From contig JAQGEQ010000058.1 in NCBI GenBank assembly GCA_034620365.1, positions 866,426 to 930,425 on the forward strand: DNA of 64,000 nt, in the 5' to 3' direction. This DNA is from Pegea sp. RAD2-039 (Eukaryota; Chordata; Thaliacea; Salpida; Salpidae). Of this stretch, positions 37,401-48,064 are shown piece after piece. The notes beneath the pieces are model-generated. The model did not search any database and was not told the DNA's origin. It saw only the letters and a list, made by a program, of their open reading frames with translations. The first letter of the stretch is position 1. Each line of letters begins with the position of its first letter. Position numbers and translations under genes: made by a program.

Positions 37401-39647
37401 AAGTAGCTGCTAAGAAAGGTTTGTTTAATGAAGTTTTTTTTTAATTTTATTATTAATTTATTATTCAACAATTTATTCCTGGATATTTTTTATATATTTT
37501 TTATAAAATTGATATTAATTAAGAGTTTAAATTTTGTTCAAAATTAATTTAACAGAAGTAAAAGCTACACCAGCAAAGGTAGTTATCAAACCAACTAAGA
37601 AGGAATCTTCTTCTGAAGAAGAGTCTTCAAGTGAAGAGGAATCTTCTGAAGAAGAAGAAGAAAAGAAAGTTTCTAATAAAAAAGTAGCTGCTAAGAAAGG
37701 TTTGTTTAATAAAGTTTTTTTTTAATTTTATTATTAATTTATTATTCAACAATTTATTTCTGGATATTTTTTATATATTTTTTATAAAATTGATATTAAT
37801 TAAGAGTTTAAATTTGGTTCAAAATTAATTTAACAGAAGTAAAAGCTACACCAGCAAAGGTAGTTATCAAACCAACTAAGAAGGAATCCTCATCTGAAGA
37901 AGAGTCTTCAAGTGAAGAGGAATCTTCTGAAGAAGAAGAGGAAGAAAAGAAAGTTTCTAATAAAAAAGTAGCTGCTAAGAAAGGTTTGTTTAATGAGTTT
38001 TTGGAATTAGTATTTTGTTGATTTAATTCATAAAAACTTTGATGTCTCAGTGATCTTAAAAAAGCTAAACTTTTTAATTCAAGTTTTCAAAATATCTATA
38101 AATAATTATCTGAACAATTTTTGAATAAGATTTAATATTTTTGTTTAAAATTAATTTAACAGAAGTAAAAGCTACACCAGCAAAGGTAGTTGTCAAACCA
38201 ACTAAGAAGGAATCCTCATCTGAAGAAGAGTCCTCATCTGAAGAAGAATCTTCTGAAGAAGAAGAGGAAGAAAAGAAAGTTTCAAATAAAAAAGTAGCTG
38301 CTAAGAAAGGTTTGTTTAATGAAGTTTTTTTTTTTAATTTTATTATTAATTTATTATTCAACAATTTATTCCTGGATATTTTTTATATATTTTTTATAAA
38401 ATTGATATTAATTAAGAGTTTAAATTTGGTTCAAAATTAATTTAACAGAAGTAAAAGCTACACCAGCAAAGGTAGTTATCAAACCAACTAAGAAGGAATC
38501 CTCATCTGAAGAAGAGTCTTCAAGTGAAGAGGAATCTTCTGAAGAAGAAGAAGAAAAGAAAGCTTCAAATATAAAAGTAGCTGCTAAGAAAGGTTTGTTT
38601 AATGAGTTTTTTGTTAATTATAAATTATTTATTTTTAGCTTAATTTTAATATTAATATCAAGCAAATTGATTTTAGATAAATAAAAATGTTTTAATACTA
38701 TATATTAGCTGACAATTTAAAACTTTTAAAAACCAAAATTAAATTAACAGAAGTAAAAGCTACACCAGCAAAGGTAGTTGTCAAACCAACTAAGAAGGAA
38801 TCTTCTTCTGAAGAAGAGTCTTCAAGTGAAGAAGAATCTTCTAAAGAAGAAGAAGAAAAGAAAGCTTCAAATAAAAAAGTAGCTGCTAAGAAAGGTTTGT
38901 TTAATGAGTTTTTTGTTTTTCAGAGATAGTTAATTTCTTTTTTCAATTTGACTTTTTATCATTTTTTTTCGAACAGCAAAGAAATCTGCTTCTGCTGTGA
39001 AAGATCAATTCAAAGTAGCTGAAGTGAGTACTCAAATAAATCTTAGAATTTTCAGCTCTTCCAGATTTTGCTCTTCTCATATTAATTGATATTCTTTGTA
39101 GCTAATCACTACTCCTGCCGCAAAATCAACTCCTAAGGTCACTAAAGCAAAGAAAAGATCCTCAGAAGATCCGGAGGACCCGACTCCTATCAAGAAATCC
39201 AAACCTGATGAAGGTCCGTTTTATTTTATAAATTATTTTCATTTTTTGATATTTCTTTTATGAACAGAAGTTGTGATCGCATCTGGAGAGAAGAAGGCGA
39301 AAAAGCGAAAGGTAATCACGTGACGCTTGCTTGTTTGCTCGTTTCTAATGTTTTTTATTCATAGTCTGGAACCCCTTTTCGGCGAGTCAATGACGATGAT
39401 GTCGTGGTTGATAAGCGGTTGTCTAGCAACGCGTTTGAAACTAAAGTAAGAGTAGAATTGGATGGAAACAAAAGTGATGCCGTCATTTGTTTAGAATGAT
39501 TCATGGGGAAAAGCTGCAAATGATGTGTTGAAATACACGAAAGGAAAGAGCTTTCGACACGAGAAGACCAAGAAGAAGCGTGGAAGTTACCGCGGTGGAG
39601 CTATTGATCCTAACGTCATCAACTCCATAACCTTCGATAGCGACTAA
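34454..39647 (+). CDS. NOLC1: Nucleolar phosphoprotein Nopp140/NOLC1 with amplified repeat exons
   Basis: This is a nucleolar and Cajal-body chaperone for snoRNPs and Pol I factors, heavily phosphorylated by CK2. Twenty-one exons join in frame to 870 residues. Exons 1-3 (34454-34576, 34673-34792, 35015-35084) give a LisH-like N-terminus ([21 protein letters not shown]). Exon 4 (35235-35378) and twelve near-identical exons (35558-38894) each encode one basic-acidic module: [12 protein letters not shown], a Glu/Ser run, then [13 protein letters not shown]. The last exons (38977-39023, 39102-39213, 39268-39311, 39365-39445, 39495-39647) give the conserved SRP40 domain with [27 protein letters not shown] and a final FDSD. 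Clear homology at both ends makes the identification firm. AATAAA lies 5 nt after the stop. Confidence 0.95.
35558..38894 (+). repeat. Array of 12 tandem exon-intron units in NOLC1
   Basis: Exons: 35558-35704, 35843-35971, 36108-36251, 36394-36537, 36674-36817, 36955-37095, 37275-37418, 37556-37699, 37837-37983, 38163-38309, 38449-38592, 38751-38894. Lengths are 129-147 nt, all multiples of three, and all phase 1 at both ends. The introns are repeated too: a short form of 136-142 nt containing a ggatattttttatatat core, a long form of exactly 179 nt seen three times (after exon 4, and after repeat exons 6 and 9), and two unique introns at the 3' end. It is not a CRISPR or satellite array, because the units are coding exons with functional splice sites. 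Confidence 0.95.
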
Positions 39648-39651
39648 AAGC

Positions 39652-39657
39652 AATAAA
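39652..39657 (+). terminator. Poly(A) signal AATAAA of NOLC1
   Basis: The hexamer lies just after the stop codon, which would imply a very short 3' UTR. Confidence 0.55.
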
Positions 39658-40067
39658 TAAAAATGGTCGCTGGCTCTTATGGCCTATTAGACAATTTGTA
39701 AAATTAGTTTCGTGATATTTAAACCCTCTTGTCTATTTAATTCGTCAGTTTTGCTGTGCTTGACAGACTGATGATTTTTAAAGTATATAAATACAAGATT
39801 CGTTATTCTTCGATTTGCATGATTATGAAGTTGTAGGATTTGTAGTAAGATACTTTTATAACAAATTGATTAGTTGAGATCATTCTTGTTGGAGGGGTTT
39901 GATTAGCAAGCGATAAAGCTGTTAGTGAAGCAAATAGCATTTTAGATGATCCACAACACAAGATATGAGAGTTTGATGAAGGGTTAGGATTCTATTTGGG
40001 AACATTTGTGAGTCTTACATTGAAAGCTTCTTGTAGTAAATGAAAGATCAAAGAATTTTCAAATCAA

Positions 40068-41134
40068 TCACTTCATATTCAAAAAGTATTTCTGCATCAC
40101 AGGATTATCCATTCCATTCGGAACTGGAGTTTTATGTAAAGTTTCTTCCAATGAATGTCGATGTCTCGACTTCTCGTTGCCACGCATTTGTTGGTTATCA
40201 AGTGACCTGGGCTCAGTTCCAGGCTTGGACATATTGACAAGTTCATCTCTACCAACCATTTGTCTGATGTAGTCCTCATGGTCAGCATCTACTGGCTTGC
40301 GTCCCCCATATAGCATTCTTTGAGACTTTACTCGACCTGATGATTTACGATGACGTCTTGAACCACCATGTCTTCGATGTCCATGGTGATGATGGTGACT
40401 ATGGTTACCATAGAGACGTCCATGGCTGTGATGACGATGATGGTGACCACCATGGTGTCTTCGATGTTCTTTATGTGAATGCTGATAAGTTGATATTCGA
40501 GTTCGATGTTTATGATGTTTGATTGGACGTCGTAGACTCCTTCTCAATGGATTTGGAACTAGCTCCTTACGATGAGTCCTCTGCTGTTGCGAAATTGAAG
40601 GATAGCAAATTGATTCTTCTGCGGAGTCGTTTAACAACGGATATTCGCGTCGCTTCACGCTTGCAGCTGCTGAAAATCGACGAATGATTTCATTGTCACC
40701 GACAAACATGTCTGAACATCCGTCCATCATCCCATCTCTACTTTCAGCAGCTCTTAGCCAATCAGGTTTATTCTTTCGCTTCTTCTTGTGCGAATCATAA
40801 AATTTATCGTCAGATCGGTTTGGTAGAGAAGCTGAAACTACAGATGGATATCCGATAGTTGATCTGAAAAACTATTTTGTTCAAATGCTCAACTGAAACT
40901 TCTACAAAACGTTTACCTGCCTAAAGAGTTGACGTCAAATGCTTCTGCCCGTTGTCGATGGGAGATATGAGCAAGTGGTTGGCGGGAAAGAACGCCTTCA
41001 ATCGTAGCAGATTTGTGTTTTTTTCTCCGATGACTATGATACTGAGATTTATGTCTCATACTGTCTCTTATGTGATCTTTCACATTCTCCTCTCCTTCAC
41101 TGAAAGCTGAATCTTTATCTGAATAACTGAACAT
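40068..41134 (-). CDS. Unknown His/Arg-rich basic protein, two exons
   Basis: I do not recognise this gene. Exons 41134-40917 and 40863-40068 join with matching phase (AG|A) to 337 residues. The first exon starts MFSYSDKDSAFSEGEEN, then becomes basic (YHSHRRKKHKS). The second starts RSTIGYPSVVSASLP and contains a basic DSHKKKRKNKPDWLRAAE. A remarkable His/Arg/Gly block lies at about residues 195-240 (GGHHHRHHSHGR, NHSHHHHHGHRRHGGSRR). No signal peptide or membrane helix is seen. A metal-binding, nucleic-acid-binding or membrane-protein regulatory domain could all look like this, and I cannot choose. The stop at 40068 could instead hide a further spliced exon. It lies head-to-tail behind the MARVEL-like gene, 217 nt away. 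Confidence 0.6.
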
Positions 41135-41351
41135 TTTATTGATTAAGTAGAATAGTTGACAAGATTATGAACCAGCAGACTCATCAATTACACTTCATTT
41201 ATCATCAGTCACCTTGGCCTCCGATTGGAAGTGTATTGAGACATTGTGTTCTCATAAAGATGACTTAGATCAGCAGGGAGAGAGTGATTCTTTACAGGAA
41301 TCCCTAATCTTTTACAAAAGATTAGAAAAGATAAAAAATGCTGAAATTAGT

Positions 41352-42921
41352 TCACTTTTTGACGGGTGGCTCCTCTAAAAAATCTTTCTCAATCTCAATT
41401 TTTGTTTCTTCAACTTCCTCTTCCTTTCTTTCTGATTCATCTGACTTGTTGCTTTTCTTTTCATCTTTTTCTGCATCAACTTCTTTGTAGGCTTTCCATC
41501 CATGCCAAATTAGATAGATGTAGATAAAAGTAGCAAAAAAACCGAACGCCTAAACAAGTAAAAATAGTCAAACAAATTAGCTGAAAGTTCAACTTTTCAT
41601 AAACTGTTTGTTGGAAAACTACTTACTGCTGCTCCACTAACTCCAGAGCTACCGTTAGGATTATTACCTGCTGCTAAACAAGCTCCGACGAAGATCAAAA
41701 AACCGAAGATTGCGTAATAAAGAAATTCCTGTTGAGCAGATTTTGAAAGTTTAAATGGACTAATAAATATCAACTAGCAGATTACGAACTTTATTTTGCA
41801 AAGATCAGGTTATTTTAAAATGAAAACACAAGTGACTTATTGTTATTAATATATTGTAAATTACTGAAAGTTAATTTTACAAGTTAGAGTTGTTTTAATT
41901 GATATCTATAAAACGAAAAACAGATGTATATGTGAAATTTTGATTTTAATAATATTAATTACAATATTTATAAGACTTTTCTTTCTGCAGATTTACTTAA
42001 CTTTCCAAAGTACAAATTGTGTACCAAAACTTTAGTTACATAAAATAACATGTAGATAATAACTTCAAGCAAATTGAATGGTTTTAAAGCCTTTCAAATT
42101 GATCGAAGTTAGCCTGAAGCATTTTTATGTGAAAAGATTGACATATTTTCATAATTTAATTAAAATCAAAAAACCGAATGGTATTATAACCAAGAATTAT
42201 TTCAACTTACCAAAAAAATCCACGAAAAACCTAAAAAACAATTTTTGAATATTACGGCTTGACATAACAATAATTTAAAGTTTAATAATACCAGCTTCAG
42301 ATCAAATGCTAAATATTTCAATTTTTGAGTGTATTAGAAAAACAGCTGTAAGCCAAATTAGTTAAAATAATTGTCCATCCATTAAATGTCAGTAAGAATA
42401 AATGATAAACTCACCGCAACAATCATTACTTCTGCCACCTGTTAATCTTGTTATCAGTAAATAACTGCCACTAATAGCAGCAGCTACAAGTAAGATGCAG
42501 TAAACAGCATAAATTCCTGGCTTTACCCAGGTAGCAAAAACCAAGCAGATTGCACCGACTATCAACAGAAGCTGTGAAAATGAGAAACAATTTTTAAATT
42601 TCTTTTAACATTTTTGTGTACTGAATTCAAAATCAGCAAGTAAGCATTTTTTACGACTTTACAGAAAATTTTGGGAATTAATTTCGACTTCAGAAAAACA
42701 GTAGAAATAAATGTTAGTTGTAAAAAATAGAAGCTTACCAGTTGAACTAATCGTAAAAAACCAGGAATTGTCCTTGTATAAGTTGTGTCGATTTTAAAAC
42801 ACAGGATCCCCATTTTATCGGTGTCTTCATTTTCAGATTTTTGTTTTATTTCACCATTTGCAACCATTTCAGAAAGTTTAGGTCCACTGACCTCACCTTC
42901 GGGGTTGATGGCTAGGCCCAT
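41352..42921 (-). CDS. MARVEL-like four-helix membrane protein
   Basis: This is probably a vesicle or plasma-membrane tetraspan protein of the MARVEL type (CMTM/plasmolipin/synaptophysin-like). Five exons join to 219 residues: 42921-42739, 42571-42415, 42230-42211 (only 20 nt), 41728-41627, 41549-41352. An N-terminal cytosolic region (MGLAINPEGEVSGPKLSEMV) precedes four hydrophobic stretches beginning near residues 52, 80, 118 and 151 (LLLIVGAICLVFATW; YCILLVAAAISGSYLLI; YYAIFGFLIFVGACLAA; FGFFATFIYIYLIW). The C-terminal tail is highly charged, KDEKKSNKSDESERKEEE. The order of helices and the R-x-x-P-G-x-x-R motif before helix 1 (RTIPGFLR) support MARVEL. I cannot assign a specific family member. 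Confidence 0.8.
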
Positions 42922-44952
42922 TTTTCAACCTTATTTATTCTAGTTGAAATTATAAATTTGTTTTTTATCAAAATATATTTTCACATTAAAGAAAAATAAA
43001 CTCTCATAAAAACATTCTGAAACTAAAAGAGAAAATAAAACACTCTTTTAAAAGTTATATTGCAATTATTCAAATACATAATAATATATAAATTATTCTT
43101 TTTTTGGGTTAGTAAAATTGTTTTGAAAGTATTACTATATGTAATTCAAGAAAGTGATTTTGAAAAGACACAGAAATGAACAACATGAGATTAAGTTTTA
43201 GCTTCAGGCTATTATTACCAAATAGAAATTGTCAAACTTTTAAATTACATATTTTTTGCTTTTATTTTAAACAAACTAAATTGATTAATAATCTTGAAAT
43301 AAAATTGGATTAAAAATTCAACTTCGAACCGTTGGTTTAACTTCCAAGATACTGATTTATAGATTAAACTAACTTTTAAATATGAAGAGAATGACTTTAT
43401 TTTTTTAAGATGATAAAGAATTCATTTAGTTTATTAAATTGAGGTTCACATATCAAAAGTTAGTGTGTAAATGAAATCTAACAAAAGAATTAATCATAGC
43501 AGTAAACCTCAATCACCAAAGTTTTAAGATAGAAAGTTGCTTGGAGAAAACTAATAAAGTTTGTGTAAATTAATACAAACTGTCTTTTCTGTGTTTCAAT
43601 GTCATAAGTTTTCATGTTCAAACCTATTTTAAAGTCTTCTGTAAAGAAGTTTACAAGATTTCAAAAATATAATCACAAGCAATCCTTAAACATAATGAAG
43701 AAATCTTAACTTTGCTTACTCTACAGAAATAAATATAAGTAAAATTTTGATTTTAAGTTGACAAAGAAATTATTAACTGCAACCTTTACACTGTAAACTT
43801 GTTAGAACTGTCGATTAAATTTACATTAAACCTGTGATACTGTTTCAGTTTACTATTTAATTAAATTTTTTGGCTTTACACTTTATTATATCTTTCTAAT
43901 TCCGTATCTCAGTCTGATTTTGAAACTTAACTAAAAATGCCTCCGGCTTCTATAACACATCGACATTTGATGTATCAACTTGTAGATATATCAAATATTT
44001 ATTTTACGGAGCATTTCGCAAAAATCTCAAAACTATAAAATTCATGCAGCTTCTTAAGACTGATTATTTTTCACAACTTTATTATATAATAAAGATGATA
44101 TTTGATAGCTTAAATATTTTTCCTTAATAAATATTTATGACACTTAAAATCTTTGTCTATGTATTGATAACTCATTTGTTTGATCTCTGTTATTGTGCAA
44201 CAAAAATAAATATTTGAAAACCAAAAGCTATAATGAAACTAAATTGGATGAACCAAATAACAAACAGATCTAATAAGTGATGTTTTATGTATGAAACAAT
44301 AGAAAATATTTCTTGAAATATTGATTGACAGAATGTAAAATAAGTAATAATTTTTTAAATTAAGATGTTGAAAATTTTATAAAAATTTTAAAGTTTAAAA
44401 CTTGAAGCAAGTTTTATTTTAAATAAATAGTTTTTAAATTTTATAAAAAATCTAATTTTGATGTCTTATAAACAAATCGATTAGATTTGTGTCGATTCTA
44501 ACTATAAAAAATAACAATAGTGAAGAATGGAGTAACTTTTAATGAAAATACTCTTGAAAAAGTCTCAAATATTTTTATTTAATCCAGTATTATAGGAGAT
44601 TCTATCATTGAAAACTAATAAGCAAAATATTCTAATTAATTAATTTCAAGTGAAGAATTTGTTTATGAAAAATATAACAATTCAGCAAAAGATCAGAAAT
44701 TGTTCAAGTTATACACTTTAAAAGACTTTTTCAAATAAATTTTGATAAAGTGTAAATAAATCAAAACAATTTTAATAAATTTGATAATCAATAATCAATT
44801 ATGAGTTTATTTAAGATATTATCATAAGATAATAGTAAAAAATGTTTTAATCAATAATCGTAGAGATAAAAAAGCTTGATATTTAAATCAGAAAATGTGA
44901 AGTAATTTGAATGATTATATTGAATTCGACCAACAACAAAAAATTAGGCAAT
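42922..44952. other. Intergenic, AT-rich
   Basis: No supported gene, RNA or repeat was seen in this stretch between two minus-strand genes. Confidence 0.5.
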
Positions 44953-46941
44953 TTATGCGTTTGAAACATAATTAACATTATCAATCTGCTTGTTATCTTG
45001 TTTTTTATTGGTCCATTGGTAACCAGTATATCGACCGATAAAATACACACATGCTATAATAAAAATTAAAATAATATCATGGATAAATAAACTAGATAAA
45101 TCTTTTCCAAGAACATTTATTGAATAAGATGTTTCACTATTATGTGTACAGTCAGTAGTATCTGAAACTAAAAAATTATGTTAATAGTTTGACTTTTGGA
45201 AAATGTTGACTATTTTTTGTAACTTTGTAAGAAATTGTTTCAAATTTTGTTTAAGTTTTTAATCTAAATCTTATATATTATTAATAACATGCTTTTTACT
45301 CTGGCAAGTATTATCAACTCGACCAAAAATAAAACGATTTCTTTTGTTAGAAGCGTAACTTAGGTAACACCCTAATTAAGTAAATGATAAATAAAAACAA
45401 AAATAATGAACGTTTTTCACGATTCATCATTTTGTAGGAAAAAAAATTACAAACCAATAACTCCATTGCTATCACAGCCTCCAGGACAAGCACATGGACC
45501 TTCTAGAATGAAATCCTAAAAAATAAACTAGTTTAGAACATAATCAACTTTGGTCCTAATGCCGCCTTATATTCTTAAAGGGAGGCTTTTGCTAATCTAT
45601 TAAGACTTTCTTCATGTCTCATGAGAGCTTTAGACCTACAAGCAAATGATTTATCTTTGGCAAAAGCTGTAATGAAGTAGTACTGCTGGCCGAAAAGTTT
45701 TTATATTGCAAAATAAATCTGTTACCACCAAGAAACACAATTACAATATTGCTAAGTGATCTTTACACATATCGCTTCTTATAAGCAAGATTAATCAGTT
45801 TTGTTTAGATATTTACCTCATTTTTAAATATGATTAGTTCTTCATCTACATTATGATGTTTAAATTGTCAGATATAATAAGTATAATAGTATCGTTTTCA
45901 CATATTTTTGATTATCTAAATTATTTTTGACAAATCATTAAAAGATACAATGATGAAAACTGCAATATTCAATTATCAAGATATCTTTTTATAAATTTTT
46001 TTATAATTAAAGTTCACATTTTTTTACTTAGCTTTTCATCTCAAATACTTACATATTCCAAAATTGTCAATTCACCAACGAAAAAAAATCGGTGAACAGG
46101 TAATTGCTTGTTACAGATCAGTGATATTCTGGAAGTTCTATAATAAATGCAAATTTTTCGAAATTTTTCAAAATGTATTTCAAAAAATTTCTAAATTGAA
46201 TAATATTAACTAGAAATAAGCTTTTAAATATATCAAACTATAGTCTGGAACCGTATTCTATATTTCATTTAAATTGACCTATTTTCAACTGAGGCTTTGT
46301 AGGTGATATAAAGACCTTTTGCTTCTGTATAGTGAAAGCTTTCAGTTGATTGGACACCAAGATCATAATATGTAATATAATCAGATTGAGAAACCTGAAA
46401 CAAAAGTCAACAATATATAAATATTTAGTTAACGCAAACAATGGATGTAGAAATAAAACATTTCTTTTAACACGAAGCTTTTATGTAAGATTTAACTTAC
46501 AGCAAGATCTTGAAAACCTCCAGCTTCAAACGCTTGACAAGGGTTAAATGAGTAGATGAAATAATCGACCTCGATTATCCATCTCGGAGATTTATCAGGA
46601 TTAAGATTGATTCCTTCAAGAGAAACAACACCACTTCCGTCTGACATCTCACACCTGCAAATACAAAATCTCTAATGTTTTTGGTTAAACTATGAAACGT
46701 TTGTTTTTTAAATGATGCTTTAATCTACAGTTTAAAATGTCTCAAAGTGTATATTTGATAGTTAAGAAGAATCAAAAGCATCAGTAATTAAAATAAGTGG
46801 TTTCAGTACAATGAAATTTAAACAATAATTTAATAAGTTAACGTACTTGCATCTTCCAATTTTGGTGCATTGTAGCACAGCACATAAACTCATTGACCAA
46901 CTACAAACTATCACAGCTAACGTTAAATAAAACTTTGTCAT
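44953..46941 (-). CDS. MRH-domain type I membrane protein, mannose-6-phosphate-receptor-like
   Basis: This is likely a sorting receptor or relative of the cation-dependent mannose-6-phosphate receptor or Atg27, acting in the Golgi-endosome system. Six exons join to 241 residues: 46941-46847, 46654-46501, 46394-46279, 46137-46053, 45515-45455, 45167-44953. A signal peptide (MTKFYLTLAVIVCSWSMSLC) is followed by one MRH fold with paired cysteines (CTKIGRCKCE, FNPCQAF, ISLICNK, PCACPGGC). The four sugar-contact residues of the MRH family have plausible counterparts: Gln in DLGVQST, Arg in VENR, Glu in VGELT and Tyr in LEYDF. One membrane helix (DIILIFIIACVYFIGRY) and a short tail (YQWTNKKQDNKQ) close the protein. 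Sequence identity to vertebrate receptors is low, so the ligand is uncertain. Confidence 0.8.
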
Positions 46942-48064
46942 ATCACTGGCTTGCTTGAAACAGTTGAAATTATAGAATGCTTAAAAATAAGACTTGAAAA
47001 AGAAATAAGCATATTATGTTTTCTTTGCCATGTTTTACTTAAGATCAAACTTATTTTATACAATTCATAACATAATGCTTACATTATATTAAAATTTAGT
47101 CATAGTAGTATTATTAATTAAAATCAAATATTAGTCATAGTGACCCTAAAGTTGCATAGCAGCAAGTTTGTATCAGTTGCAAGAGCAAGTATTTTTTATA
47201 AAGATAAAACAAATAAAAATCACATCAAAGTAAATAATTATAGGATAACAACTGCAACAAAACAACGATAAGTGATATTAAGCAAATTCTTACAACAATA
47301 ATTGAATATACATCAAGATAAAAAAATTTAGAATATCAGTAACTACAACAAATGATTAAAGATAGAAAAAAGTATTGATCCAAAAAATAGATAACATAAT
47401 TTAATTAAAATAATTTACTAATTAAGGGTTTACTAAAAAAATTTTTATAAAACTTTAAAAAAATTTTGATAGCAAAAATAAAACTCTTATTTGACTAATA
47501 TATTTTCGTTATTATGTAAAAAAACTAACTTAATTTAAAAAAAAAATGCTTTTTCATTTATATATTCATTAAATTTTTAAAGATAACTGAAGTTTTTACT
47601 GCAAGCAAGCAAACAAATATTCTTTTTAGTAAGCTTTATTTTTTTTTATTCCTGTAAATAGATTATGTATTAGTTTATGCTGAAAAAAATTATGCAAACA
47701 AAAGATAAATACTTAATCATTCAGTTGACATTACAAAGTATGCAATGCTTAATTGCTTTATGTTTGAAAGATAGAGTAATTGTTGTAATTACTATTTGCA
47801 TGTTAAAGATTAAAAGAATTTATGGTTGCTTATTAAACGTAGGCGAGATTAAATAATTTACCTTTAAACAATAAAAGGTTAAAAGTTGAAAATATGCCAT
47901 AAAATTATTTATGAAAATTTTCATATCATGATGAAGTTTTATAATGATTTAAATATAATAAAGCTTTAGGAACAACTCTGATTAAGTTTTATATATTGCA
48001 ACTAACATTACATTCTAACAATCTTTCATAAATCATAAGATTCTGATGCATATTCTTGCATTGT
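46942..48064. other. Intergenic, AT-rich
   Basis: This is the upstream region of the MRH gene. It contains AT-rich sequence with homopolymer runs, and no gene was seen. Confidence 0.5.

Noticed and set aside
35558-38894. Regular repeats with spacer-like intervals, superficially CRISPR-like or satellite
   Set aside because: The repeats are 129-147 nt coding exons with splice sites, and the intervals are themselves repeated introns inside a recognisable NOLC1 gene.
46350-46547. 65-codon plus-strand ORF
   Set aside because: It is antisense to exons of the MRH-domain gene, whose six exons join in frame on the minus strand.
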